64,000 nt of DNA from Natronomonas aquatica (GTDB lineage: Archaea; Halobacteriota; Halobacteria; Halobacteriales; Haloarculaceae). Shown one piece after another: positions 46,206 through 54,651 of the stretch (its first letter is position 1; every line of letters starts with the position of its first letter). Both the position numbers and the translations under genes were made by a program. The stretch is taken from NCBI RefSeq assembly GCF_024449025.1, contig NZ_JAHLKM010000007.1, positions 64,405 through 128,404 on the forward strand, given 5' to 3'. The notes below the pieces were generated by a model. That model saw nothing but the letters and a program-made list of their open reading frames with translations, made no database searches and was not told the origin of the DNA.

Positions 46206-48086
46206 TCATTCCTCGCCGATCGGGGTCGTCCCCTCGCCGGATCGGTCGGTCCTCGCCTCCGGTCCCGCCGTGACCGGTTCGGCCTCCCGGACCCGAACGC
46301 CGCGGGCCGCCAGGTGTTTCGTCCGCTTTCTGGCGAAGTCTTCCTCCCGGCTCCCGCGTGTCGCCAGGACGTACATCCGCGCCTTCCCGACGGGACGCAT
46401 CGTCCGGCCGGCCCGCTGGGTGCCCTGCCGTCTGGAGCCGCCGAGCCCCGAGGCCGCGATCGCGACCTCCGTGTCCGGCAGATCGATCCCCTCGTCGCCG
46501 ACCCGGGAGACGACGATCGTATCCAGCCGACCGCTCCGGAACCGATCGAACAGCCGACTCCGGCGTGCATGCGGCGTCTCGCCGCTGATAAAGGGGGCGG
46601 AGAGTTCCTCGGCGATCGCCTCGCCCTGTTCGAGGAACTCGACGAAGACGATCGCCTTCGAACCGCGGTGTTCGTGGAGGATCGCGGCGATCTCGCGGAT
46701 TTTCGCCGGATTGGTCGCCGCGAGCTGTCGTTTCTCGTGGCCGACGGCCGCGTCGTACTCGTTTCGGTGTAGCTCCGACCCCCACGGCAGAAACCGGATC
46801 TCGACCTCGGGTTCGGCCACGTAGCCGGCATCGAAGAGCGCCTCCCAGTCGGTGCCGATCGGGCGGCCGACGAGCGTGTAGATCTGCTCTTGGTCTTCGG
46901 TCTCCCGCACCGGCGTCGCGGTCAGTCCGAGCCGGTGTTTGGTCTGGAGGCTGGCGCTCCGGCGGTGGATCGGGCTCGGGATGTGATGGACCTCGTCGTA
47001 GACGATCAACCCCCACTTCCGGGAGTCGAAGAGCCGGCGGTGACGGTCCATCCCGGCCGTCCGGTAGGTGGCGATCGTGACGGGCCGGATCTCCTTTCGC
47101 CCGCCGTGGTACTCGCCGATCTGCTCCGGCGACAGGGTCGTCTCCTCGAGGAGGACGTCGTGCCACTGGGTAGCCAGCTCCCGGGAGGGCACCAACACGA
47201 GCGTCTCGCCGCCGACGTCGGCCATGATACCGAGGGCGGCGACCGTCTTTCCCGATCCGGGCGGGCCGACGAGGACGCCCGATCCGGCATCGGCAAAGCG
47301 AACGATCCAATCGGCCTGATAGGGTCGCAACTCGAGGGTGAGATCGAAGGCCAACTCGTCGCCGGTCTCCAGATCCCGGTGATCCTCGACCGGGTAGCCC
47401 GCCTCGTAGAGCGTCCGCTTGAGTTCGGCGGTGCGGTCGTCGGCGACCCAGGCCGTCGTGTCGCCGATCTTCGCCCGCAACACGTCGTCGTCCAGTTTCG
47501 GTTCGGCGACGTTACCCAGCAGGTCGGCGCTTTTCGCCTCGAGGACCACGTAACCGTCCTCGTGAGTCGTCAGCCGGAACTTGTGGGCCCGCTCCCACTG
47601 TCCTTCGATCCATTCCTCCAGCGCCTCGTATCGGTCCCCCAGTGCCGACCGGACCGTCGCCGTCAGCTCCGGGAGCGTCTCGTAGGGCGCGTTCCAGATG
47701 TCTTCCTCACGGACCGTGTAGACGTAGCCGCCCTCGCCGTTGGTCTCCTCGAGGTGGGCGAACTGCGTAAGGAGTGCCCTGGTGTACTGGGCCGGGCGGT
47801 CGGCGACGATCCGCCGGCGCGATCCGAACACCGTGAGACGTTCCTCGGCCGATCCCACGCGATCGGGGAACCACACGTTGTCGCCGTCGGGCGCCAGCCG
47901 CCCGATCTCGCTTCCGTCGACCAGCTCCGCGAGCGCGTCCGCCGCCGCTTCGATCGAACACCCGATCGATTCCGCGACCTCGGCGGTCGTCACGGCGGGC
48001 CGGCGCCGCGCCTCGAGGAGGTCGTAAAACGCCCCGGCGTCGATCGAGGAGGCGTCCCCGTTCGGATCCGCAGGATCGTCCGTCAC
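46206..48086 (-). CDS. XPB/Rad25-type superfamily 2 DNA helicase
   Basis: A 626-residue helicase. Walker A is in VGPPGSGKTVAALG, the Walker B DEVH box in IVYDEVHHIPS, motif III in LGLTATPVRET and motif VI in QGTQRAGRTMRP. An N-terminal helix-turn-helix-like part (about 15-70) and a middle domain precede the helicase core (from about 250). It resembles the archaeal XPB family used in DNA repair or transcription. The start is probably a GTG at 48086 (TDDPADPNGD); the open frame continues upstream antisense to the next gene. Three C-terminal tens of residues are low-complexity. Confidence 0.9.
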   Translation of the reverse strand: MTDDPADPNGDASSIDAGAFYDLLEARRRPAVTTAEVAESIGCSIEAAADALAELVDGSEIGRLAPDGDNVWFPDRVGSAEERLTVFGSRRRIVADRPAQYTRALLTQFAHLEETNGEGGYVYTVREEDIWNAPYETLPELTATVRSALGDRYEALEEWIEGQWERAHKFRLTTHEDGYVVLEAKSADLLGNVAEPKLDDDVLRAKIGDTTAWVADDRTAELKRTLYEAGYPVEDHRDLETGDELAFDLTLELRPYQADWIVRFADAGSGVLVGPPGSGKTVAALGIMADVGGETLVLVPSRELATQWHDVLLEETTLSPEQIGEYHGGRKEIRPVTIATYRTAGMDRHRRLFDSRKWGLIVYDEVHHIPSPIHRRSASLQTKHRLGLTATPVRETEDQEQIYTLVGRPIGTDWEALFDAGYVAEPEVEIRFLPWGSELHRNEYDAAVGHEKRQLAATNPAKIREIAAILHEHRGSKAIVFVEFLEQGEAIAEELSAPFISGETPHARRSRLFDRFRSGRLDTIVVSRVGDEGIDLPDTEVAIAASGLGGSRRQGTQRAGRTMRPVGKARMYVLATRGSREEDFARKRTKHLAARGVRVREAEPVTAGPEARTDRSGEGTTPIGEE

Positions 48087-48204
48087 TTCCGGGGGTTGGT
48101 CTCCGACGGACAAAAGCGACGCGTCTCGACGGTCCGGGATCGACAGCCCGCCGCACGCCGAACGACGCCGGCAAGCTTTTTCTCCCCCGGAGCGAGTGAC
48201 CGTT

Positions 48205-48495
48205 ATGAGCGATTTCGACCTCGATCTCCAGACGGCCGAAGGGGAACTCGACGAACCGGAGCCGGGCGGACAGGTCGTTCTCGGCGTCCTCGACGGGACG
48301 ACCGATCCCGAGGCGTGGATCGAACACGTCGAAAACGACGACGTGCTCGTGTTGAACATCGAGGGCGAGTTGAACGAACTCGCGGCAGGGTTCGCCCGCG
48401 AGGTCCGCGATCTCGGCGGGGAGTTGATGCACTTCCGTGGATTCCTCGTCGTCTCGCCGCCGGGACGGGAGATCGACTCGGATCGCCTCGGTTGA
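48205..48495 (+). CDS. DUF5779-like haloarchaeal protein
   Basis: A 96-residue acidic protein starting MSDFDLDLQTAEGELDEPEP. The motifs VVLGVLDGTTDPEAWIEHVE, LNELAAGFAREVRDLGG and LMHFRGFLVVSPPG are the conserved blocks of a haloarchaeal family I know as DUF5779. The ATG at 48205 is chosen over one three codons upstream. It is divergent from the helicase gene and tail-to-tail with the VOC gene, six bases away. The function is unknown. Confidence 0.8.
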   Translation: MSDFDLDLQTAEGELDEPEPGGQVVLGVLDGTTDPEAWIEHVENDDVLVLNIEGELNELAAGFAREVRDLGGELMHFRGFLVVSPPGREIDSDRLG

Positions 48496-48500
48496 GCCGC

Positions 48501-49199
48501 CTACCCGAGAAGCGTCAGGTAATGCCCATCAGGGTCCCGGATCCGGACGCTATCGGCGACCGTCTCGCGTTTCGTGGTCCGTCCCGCGACCGCGCCGGCG
48601 ACCGCTTCCGGGTCGGCTGTTCCGATCCCGATATCGACGTGGACGCCGCCGCGGGCGTCGGCCAGCCCGAGGTGTGGCTCCCACAACTCGATGTCGAACG
48701 CCCCCGTCGTGAGCCGCGTCCGGCGGCGGTTCTCCCCGCGGTCGACGACCTCGAAGCCAAGATCGGCGTAGAACTCCTCGGCGTCGGGCAGCGATTCCAC
48801 CTCGAGTACGACCTCGAAGAGCCCCGACAGCGTCGGCTCCCCGCCGCCCTGCACGTCGTCGGTGCCGCCGATCTCGACGCAGTTGCCGGCCGGATCGTAA
48901 AAGTACAGAGAGCGCATGCTCCCGAAGTCGACCTCCTGTAGATCGAACGCCGCCGAGAGCCGCTCGAACCACCGCTCGTAGGCGTCGGCCGGACACGACA
49001 GCGCGTAATGTGTATGGAGTCCCCCGCGGGGGACGCCGTCGGGCCGGCGCAACCGGAGTTCGGAGCCGCCGCCGACATCGAGGACCCGCTCGCGGTCCGA
49101 GTCGGCGGCTACGGGGACCGAGAGATGCTCCTCGTAGAACGAACCGATCCGGTCGGGGCGTTTGACCTCCGGGGCGAGCCAGCGGCACGAATCGAGCAT
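48501..49199 (-). CDS. VOC family protein (glyoxalase/dioxygenase fold)
   Basis: A 232-residue protein with two beta-alpha-beta-beta-beta half-barrels. The first includes FYEEHLSVPVAAD and LRLRRPDGVPRGGLHTHYAL. FYDPAGNCVEIGG and the second domain with EEFYADLGFEVVDRG and RIRDPDGHYLTLLG follow. A His in HTHY and a Glu in NCVEIG are possible metal ligands, as in extradiol-type members. Substrate unknown. It is divergent or isolated from its upstream neighbour. Confidence 0.85.
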   Translation of the reverse strand: MLDSCRWLAPEVKRPDRIGSFYEEHLSVPVAADSDRERVLDVGGGSELRLRRPDGVPRGGLHTHYALSCPADAYERWFERLSAAFDLQEVDFGSMRSLYFYDPAGNCVEIGGTDDVQGGGEPTLSGLFEVVLEVESLPDAEEFYADLGFEVVDRGENRRRTRLTTGAFDIELWEPHLGLADARGGVHVDIGIGTADPEAVAGAVAGRTTKRETVADSVRIRDPDGHYLTLLG

Positions 49200-49290
49200 A
49201 CTGTCGGTTCGGCGCGGTCCGGAATAAACCTACAGGCGGAAACCGGCGGTGGGGCCGGTGAAATGCCGGTGACACGCCGGTGGCACGGAA

Positions 49291-49926
49291 CTATTCGGGG
49301 CACTCGTCAGCGCCGAACGGGCGCTTTTCGGATCCCTGGGCGATCGTCCGCGTCGCCCCCGACGCCAGATCCACCGTCGCGGCGAGCCCGCCGTATCCGT
49401 GGGTCTCGTCGTGTCCACGCACGACGACGCAGTCGACGCCGTCGGGAATTTCGATCGTTTCCGACCGCGTGAACGGCTGTCGCGAGTGGGCGTGCAACAA
49501 CTCCCGTCGACCGAGCTGTGTTCCGTCGAGCCGTTCGATCTGCCACCAGTTCGCGTAACCGTCCTCGCCGTCGTCGTCGTGATGCAGTGTCACCTCGAAC
49601 TCGTAGGTCCCGTCTCCCCCCTCGAACGCGACGTCTACGACGTTTGCCTCCCGGAGATCGGGGTCGTCCGGGTTCCCGCTTTCGTTCGCCGTGTCGCTGT
49701 CTTCATCATCAGTCCCCGTTCCGTCGGGTTCGGTATCGCCGTCCTCACCGTCGCCTCCGGTGTCCGGACTCGAGTCGTCGGTATCGCCGTCTACATCCCC
49801 CGAGCCGTCCGTTTCTTCGCTCTCCGTGCCGTCCGGGGTATCGGTCCCGCTGTCGGTACAGCCGGCCACCACGGCGAGCGCGGCGACGCTTCCGTGGCCG
49901 GAAAGGAATCGACGCCGGGTCAGCAT
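49291..49926 (-). CDS. Tat-type lipoprotein with acidic linker
   Basis: A 211-residue secreted protein. The signal MLTRRRFLSGHGSVAALAVV ends in a lipobox AGC, so it is probably exported by Tat and lipid-anchored. An acidic Asp/Glu/Ser/Thr/Gly linker spans about residues 27-95. The C-terminal beta-rich domain contains VVDVAFEGGDGTYEFEVTL and LHHDDDGEDGYANWWQIERL. The long upstream frame is basic and not credible; the ATG at 49926 is right. The function is unknown. Confidence 0.82.
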   Translation of the reverse strand: MLTRRRFLSGHGSVAALAVVAGCTDSGTDTPDGTESEETDGSGDVDGDTDDSSPDTGGDGEDGDTEPDGTGTDDEDSDTANESGNPDDPDLREANVVDVAFEGGDGTYEFEVTLHHDDDGEDGYANWWQIERLDGTQLGRRELLHAHSRQPFTRSETIEIPDGVDCVVVRGHDETHGYGGLAATVDLASGATRTIAQGSEKRPFGADECPE

Positions 49927-50095
49927 TCGAAATCGAGGCGGATCCACGGTCGTTTCAACGGACGGGGATAGAAAAAATTCTTGCCGCGTTCGTGACCGTC
50001 CACGGTGGCCTACTGGACGGAGGGCCCGGGCCGACGACCGGGTCGAAGCTACCGCGGGCCGCGCGCTTATACGTCTCTCTGCCCTACCGTAACGT

Positions 50096-50764
50096 ATGCC
50101 GATGAAAGGCACCGGGGCGGGCGAGTTGACCGTCGTCGATCGGTTCGACGGCGGCGTCGGGTGGATCGCCTACCCCGAGGAGACGATGCGACGGACTGCC
50201 CACGCAATCGAGAGCGACGACGGGCTCTGGATCCTCGATCCGGTCGACGCCGAGGGACTGGACGAACGGCTCGGGGAGTACGCCGACCCCGCCGGCGTCG
50301 TCGTCCTGCTCGATCGACACAAACGCGACGCGGCGGCGATCGCGACACGGCACGACGTCCCGGTCTACGTTCCCGAATGGATGAGCGGCGTCGCCGGCGA
50401 TCTCGCTGCGCCGATAGAGCGGTTCGACGACCGGCTCGCGGGGTTCGAGGTGATCCGCTTGCTCGATAACCCGTTCTGGCAGGAGGCGGTCCTCTTCGAC
50501 GGCGAAACACTCGTTGTCCCCGAGGCACTCGGGACCGCCCCACACTTCCGTGCCCCCGACGAGACGCTCGGCGTCCATCCCATGTTGCGTCCGTTCCCCC
50601 CGAAACAGCTCCGGGTATACGACCCCGACCGGCTGGTCGTCGGCCACGGCGAGGGCTGTTTCGAGTCGGTCGGAACCGCCGTACGCGGGGCGATCGACCG
50701 GGCCCGCCGAACGGCGATCCCGATGTATCTGAAGAACGCCAAGGAACTGCTCGGGAGCCGGTAG
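50096..50764 (+). CDS. Metallo-beta-lactamase-like protein lacking the metal motif
   Basis: A 222-residue protein whose order of strands (DDGLWILDPVDAEGLDERL, VVVLLDRHKRDAAAIA, DETLGVHPMLRPFPPKQLRV, RLVVGHGEGCFESV) follows the metallo-beta-lactamase fold. The HxHxDH signature is reduced to DRHKRDA, so the normal two-metal site is missing. The start at 50096 follows a TATA-like run (cgcttatacg, about 50065-50074) near -27; an ATG two codons on is alternative. It may bind a ligand rather than hydrolyse one. Confidence 0.65.
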   Translation: MPMKGTGAGELTVVDRFDGGVGWIAYPEETMRRTAHAIESDDGLWILDPVDAEGLDERLGEYADPAGVVVLLDRHKRDAAAIATRHDVPVYVPEWMSGVAGDLAAPIERFDDRLAGFEVIRLLDNPFWQEAVLFDGETLVVPEALGTAPHFRAPDETLGVHPMLRPFPPKQLRVYDPDRLVVGHGEGCFESVGTAVRGAIDRARRTAIPMYLKNAKELLGSR

Positions 50765-50858
50765 TCCCCGTCTTGGTCACCTCCGGAACTCGTGTCCGGA
50801 CCCCCGTGCCCGGCCCAGATAGCGGTGGGCTTTTGCGGCGGCCGAACGCACTCGTCGT

Positions 50859-51632
50859 ATGCGAATTCTCCTCACGAACGACGACGGGATCGACGAGGTC
50901 GGTCTGCGGACGCTCTACGAGCGCCTCTCGCCGATCGCCGACGTGACCGCGGTCGCCCCCGCGGACGATCAAAGCGCCGTCGGCAGACAGCTCTCGACCG
51001 ACGTGGCGTTGACCGAACACGAACTCGGGTACGCCGTCGAGGGGACGCCCGCCGACTGCGTTATCGCGGGACTGGGTGCGCTGGATATCGACCCCGACCT
51101 TGTCGTTTCGGGGTGCAACCACGGGGCGAACCTCGGGGCGTACGTCCTCGGCCGGTCCGGGACCGTCTCTGCGGCCGTCGAGGCGGCCTTCTTCGACGTG
51201 CCGGCGATCGCCGCGTCGGTGTACTTCCCGGTCGGCGGGATTGATTTCAAGAACGTCTCGCCGGATCCGGTCCACTTCGAGGAGGCCGCACGCGCCGTCC
51301 GGTATCTCATCGAGCACGCCTCGAACGTCGGCGTCTTCGAGACGGCTGACTACCTCAACGTCAACGCGCCGTTGCCGCCCGAGGAGGGAACCGCGCCGAT
51401 GGAGATCACCCGGCCCTCGCACGTCTACGAGATGGACGCCGAACACGACGGCAACGGGACAGTCACGATCCACGACCGGATCTGGGAACTGATGGCGAGC
51501 GGTTCCGTGCCGGACCCCGAGGGCAGCGACCGACGGGCCGTACTCGAGGGACGCGTCAGCGTCTCGCCGCTTACGGCACCTCACACGACGACCGAACACG
51601 AGGCGCTTTCGGGGCTTGCCGAAGCGTACTAG
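50859..51632 (+). CDS. surE: 5'/3'-nucleotidase SurE
   Basis: A 257-residue phosphatase acting on nucleoside monophosphates. The N-terminal metal motif ILLTNDDGIDEVG, VVAPADDQSAVGR-like VAPADDQSAVGRQLS, GTPADCVIAGL and SGCNHGANLGAYVLGRSGTV are diagnostic. The length is normal. It is 95 bases after the metallo-beta-lactamase-like gene and convergent with the oxidase operon. Confidence 0.95.
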   Translation: MRILLTNDDGIDEVGLRTLYERLSPIADVTAVAPADDQSAVGRQLSTDVALTEHELGYAVEGTPADCVIAGLGALDIDPDLVVSGCNHGANLGAYVLGRSGTVSAAVEAAFFDVPAIAASVYFPVGGIDFKNVSPDPVHFEEAARAVRYLIEHASNVGVFETADYLNVNAPLPPEEGTAPMEITRPSHVYEMDAEHDGNGTVTIHDRIWELMASGSVPDPEGSDRRAVLEGRVSVSPLTAPHTTTEHEALSGLAEAY

Positions 51633-51649
51633 AAACCAGCTGCGCTGTT

Positions 51650-51850
51650 TTATTCGCCGTTCGGTTCCCGACCCCGAATGTCGGGCGCCATCGCCCACAG
51701 GACGAGCGCGCCGATCATCATGGCGCCGAAAAGTGCCGTCTCCGCGAGTGAGACGTCGAAGCCCAGATGGACGACCACAGTCCGGAGTTCGACGATGATC
51801 GGGACCATGATCACGATGGCCACGAGGAGCCCTGCCCGGCTGACCCGCAT
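51650..51850 (-). CDS. Small membrane protein of the ba3 oxidase operon
   Basis: A 66-residue protein with two hydrophobic helices, AGLLVAIVIMVPIIVELRTV and LFGAMMIGALVLWAMAP. Its start overlaps the cbaA stop by one base (TGATG-type coupling). In Natronomonas a small gene, cbaC, follows cbaA, so this is a likely CbaC-type subunit, but the assignment rests on position and topology only. Confidence 0.65.
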   Translation of the reverse strand: MRVSRAGLLVAIVIMVPIIVELRTVVVHLGFDVSLAETALFGAMMIGALVLWAMAPDIRGREPNGE

Positions 51851-53601
51851 CAGGCGATCACCCCGCCCACGGTGTCGGCGGCCACTCGTCCGACGAACAG
51901 CAGCGTATCGACGAACTGCGGCGAGGGGCTTCCGCCCGGACCCAGGATACCGCCACGGGTGATGATCGCCGCCAGCGGCAGCGAGTACGCCAGGATAACG
52001 AGCAGGGCGGCGATACCGGCCCAGAGTTTCAGGTTATCGAGGACGAGCGGGGCGTCCTCGGGACCCGAAAGCGTGTCGGCGTAGCCGTTGTCCGGAAGCC
52101 CGTCGACTTTGTCTCCGATGACGGTCATCACGACGACGGTCAAGAACAGGAGCGTCGAGATGAAAAGCAGGGTTCCGCCGATGATGACCTGCATGTTGAG
52201 TTCGGCCATCGAGCCGACGGCGACCTCGTAGTCGAAACCACTGTACTGTGGTTCTGCGGTCCGGCGCGGGACGCCGATCAGGCCCTGGCGGTGCATCGAG
52301 TTACTCATGAACGTCATCCCGACGAACCACACCAACACCTGAACGAGCCCGAGCGACTTGCTCCAGATCGCCTTGCCGGTCAGTTGCGGCAGGAACCAGT
52401 AGGTGGCCGCCATGAACGTCAGCGCGACCGCCGTTCCGACGGTGAGATGGAAGTGACCGACGACCCACCACGTGTTGTGCACGAGGTAGTTGATGTTCAT
52501 GCCGGCGTTGATCATACCGGAGAAGCCGGCCGCCGCGAACATCAGCCCCGCGAGCGCCATCCCGGTGAAGACCGGGTCACGCCAGGGGAGCGCTCTGAGC
52601 CATCCGAACAGGCCGCTCCCGCCGCGCTGGCGTGCGCCGTGTTCCATGCTGGCGACGACGGTAAAGGCCGTCAGCAGACTCGGTAACAGCAGGAACATCG
52701 TGTTCACCATCGCGATGAACTTAAAGCCCTCCGCGATCCCCGGGTCGAGATACTGGTGGTGGATCCCGGTCGGCGTCGAAAGGATCAAAAACAGCACGAA
52801 CACGACGCGCGCCAGCGGATCGCTGAACAACTTGCCGCCCGAAATCTTCGGAAGCATGGTGTACCACAGGAGGTACGCCGGCATCAGCCAGAAGTACACG
52901 ACCGCGTGGCCGAAGTACCAAAACAGCGTCCGGGTCAAGAGCGCGTTGACCTGATCGATGATCCCGAGCGACCACGGCAACAGGAAAGCGAGCACCGAGA
53001 CGGCGACGCCGGCGCTCGACAGGATCCAAAACAGCGTCGTCGTCAGCGCCATGAACGTCGGCAGCGGGATCCGCTCGTCGGGGTTGTCCTTCTTCCAGGC
53101 CCACCACGATCGGAACCAATCGAGACCGGCCAGCCACGTCCCGACGATAAAGAGCGCGAGACCGAGGTAGTAGAACGGGTGCGCCTGCAGCGGCGCGTAG
53201 AACGTATAGAGAACGGCCGCGCTCATATCGAGTCCCGGGATGAACGCCCCGAGGACCGCGATGCCGGCCAAAAGCGTGCCGAGTGCCATCAGCCCGTACC
53301 AGGCCCACGTGTACCGGAGATCCTGGAGGCCACGATCGAGGCTCGTCGTCACGGCCCAGGTGAATATACCGACGAGGAAAAAGACGGAGAACGAAAGCAC
53401 CAGCAGTACTGCATGGAGTGTCAGAAGCGAGTAGTAGTCCGCCGAGTCGACGATCCGGAGGACGTCCGTCCGATGTAGCACTTGCAGGATGCCCATCAGC
53501 GCGCCGACAAAGAGCGCGACGAAGGAGCTATAGAACGCCGTTCGGACCACCTTCGCTTCCGCCGGGAACTGATCGAGGAACGTCCCGCTTTCAGTGCTCA
53601 T
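51850..53601 (-). CDS. cbaA: Cytochrome ba3-type oxidase subunit I
   Basis: A 583-residue heme-copper oxidase subunit with about 13 membrane segments. Expected ligands are visible: His in LLTLHAVLLVL, WYFGHAVVYFWLMPAYLLWY with the Cu-B His and Tyr, HHQYLDP with paired His, and HFHLTVGTAVALTF near the C-terminal hemes. This pattern is B-type (ba3), without a typical K/D channel of A-type oxidases. It reduces oxygen in the cell membrane. The start overlaps the cbaB stop (ATGA). Confidence 0.95.
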   Translation of the reverse strand: MSTESGTFLDQFPAEAKVVRTAFYSSFVALFVGALMGILQVLHRTDVLRIVDSADYYSLLTLHAVLLVLSFSVFFLVGIFTWAVTTSLDRGLQDLRYTWAWYGLMALGTLLAGIAVLGAFIPGLDMSAAVLYTFYAPLQAHPFYYLGLALFIVGTWLAGLDWFRSWWAWKKDNPDERIPLPTFMALTTTLFWILSSAGVAVSVLAFLLPWSLGIIDQVNALLTRTLFWYFGHAVVYFWLMPAYLLWYTMLPKISGGKLFSDPLARVVFVLFLILSTPTGIHHQYLDPGIAEGFKFIAMVNTMFLLLPSLLTAFTVVASMEHGARQRGGSGLFGWLRALPWRDPVFTGMALAGLMFAAAGFSGMINAGMNINYLVHNTWWVVGHFHLTVGTAVALTFMAATYWFLPQLTGKAIWSKSLGLVQVLVWFVGMTFMSNSMHRQGLIGVPRRTAEPQYSGFDYEVAVGSMAELNMQVIIGGTLLFISTLLFLTVVVMTVIGDKVDGLPDNGYADTLSGPEDAPLVLDNLKLWAGIAALLVILAYSLPLAAIITRGGILGPGGSPSPQFVDTLLFVGRVAADTVGGVIA

Positions 53602-54101
53602 TCGTCTCCCTCCAGTTCGAACTCGTCTTGGGGCACGACGGTGAGTTTGCCCTCCATGTCGTGGTGTCCGGACCCACAGTACTCACTGCAGACGATCCCG
53701 TATTCGCCCGGTTCGTCCGCCTCGACGGTCACGCTCGCGATTTCGCCGGGAATGATCATCGTGTTCGCGTTCGTGCCGACGACGCTGAAGCTGTGGATCA
53801 CGTCCTCGCTCGTGAGTTTGAACGTCACGGTGCTGTCGGCCGGCACCTCGATCTCGCCCGGGAAGTACGCGAACTGCACCGCGACCACGTGGACCACGTA
53901 CTCGTTTTCACCGACCTGTTCGACTCCAGGATCCCCGAAGTCGGGGTGATCGCCGACGTTTTCCGGATTGATCGTGGGTTCCGAATCGTCCACCATCGCG
54001 ATCCCGAGCCCGACCGATCCGTACGTGATGGTCAGGATGAACCCGACGATGAGTACCATCGAGGCGCCGAGCCAGAACTTCTCGTAGGTGTGTATGTTCA
54101 T
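53598..54101 (-). CDS. cbaB: Cytochrome ba3-type oxidase subunit II
   Basis: A 167-residue protein with one N-terminal transmembrane helix (about 7-32) and a cupredoxin domain holding the CuA centre. Ligands are in DVIHSFSV and CSEYCGSGHHDMEG (C-x3-C-x3-H-x2-M). It receives electrons, probably from a halocyanin. The ATG at 54101 overlaps the cbaD stop; the longer in-frame ATG upstream is inside cbaD. Confidence 0.94.
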   Translation of the reverse strand: MNIHTYEKFWLGASMVLIVGFILTITYGSVGLGIAMVDDSEPTINPENVGDHPDFGDPGVEQVGENEYVVHVVAVQFAYFPGEIEVPADSTVTFKLTSEDVIHSFSVVGTNANTMIIPGEIASVTVEADEPGEYGIVCSEYCGSGHHDMEGKLTVVPQDEFELEGDE

Positions 54102-54262
54102 ACGACCACCCCGACGACGGTCAGGTCTCCGCCGGCGAACTCGACGAAGTACATGAATATCCACAGGACGACAAGTATCAGGAAGTATATTGTTATTAAT
54201 CCGAGCGTTCCGACCGGATCGAACTCGTCGTGTCCGATCTCCCGTTCTAGCTCTGAGCTCAT
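54098..54262 (-). CDS. cbaD: Cytochrome ba3-type oxidase small subunit CbaD
   Basis: A 54-residue protein with one transmembrane helix (TLGLITIYFLILVVLWIFMY) after an acidic N-terminus MSSELEREIGHDEFDP. The position directly before cbaB and this sequence match CbaD of haloarchaeal ba3 oxidases. The ATG at 54262 begins the operon cbaD-cbaB-cbaA. Confidence 0.85.
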   Translation of the reverse strand: MSSELEREIGHDEFDPVGTLGLITIYFLILVVLWIFMYFVEFAGGDLTVVGVVV

Positions 54263-54364
54263 ATGTACGACCGTAGAGTGTCTCCAGTTATCTACTTTTC
54301 CTACGGTTCCTGCCCCACGGGATTCGGGCGATGATTTTTTGTTTCGTGGGACTAACTCCGGGTG

Positions 54365-54565
54365 ATGACATCCGATACACTCTCCCCGCGGGCGGCGGCG
54401 ATGGTCGGCGCCCTGGCGTTCGTCCCGGTCGCGTGGTACGGGATCGCGAGCTCCGGGACCGCTGCGGCCGTCTCGGCAGTAAACGTTCTCATTATCCTCG
54501 CGTCGATGGCTATGCTCACGGGCGAGGCGGAAGGGTCGGAGGGTCACGGCACCGCGTCGGCCTGA
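54365..54565 (+). CDS. Small two-helix membrane protein
   Basis: A 66-residue protein with two hydrophobic segments, AAMVGALAFVPVAWYGIASS and SAVNVLIILASMAMLTGEAE, and a charged C-terminus. It is divergent from the oxidase operon and precedes the copper ATPase, so it may help oxidase biogenesis. A GTG one codon earlier is possible. No family is recognised. Confidence 0.65.
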   Translation: MTSDTLSPRAAAMVGALAFVPVAWYGIASSGTAAAVSAVNVLIILASMAMLTGEAEGSEGHGTASA

Positions 54566-54651
54566 CTGATGGCGGCCGTTCTACCGGACGCAGTTCGAAA
54601 GCCCCGATCCGGCTGTCGGCTCCGCCTTTCGACTTACCGTAACCGAAACCG

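Noticed and set aside
48087..48359. N-terminal extension of the helicase to 717 residues
   Set aside because: It runs antisense to the DUF5779-like gene and its promoter and has a serine/arginine-rich, non-halophilic composition.
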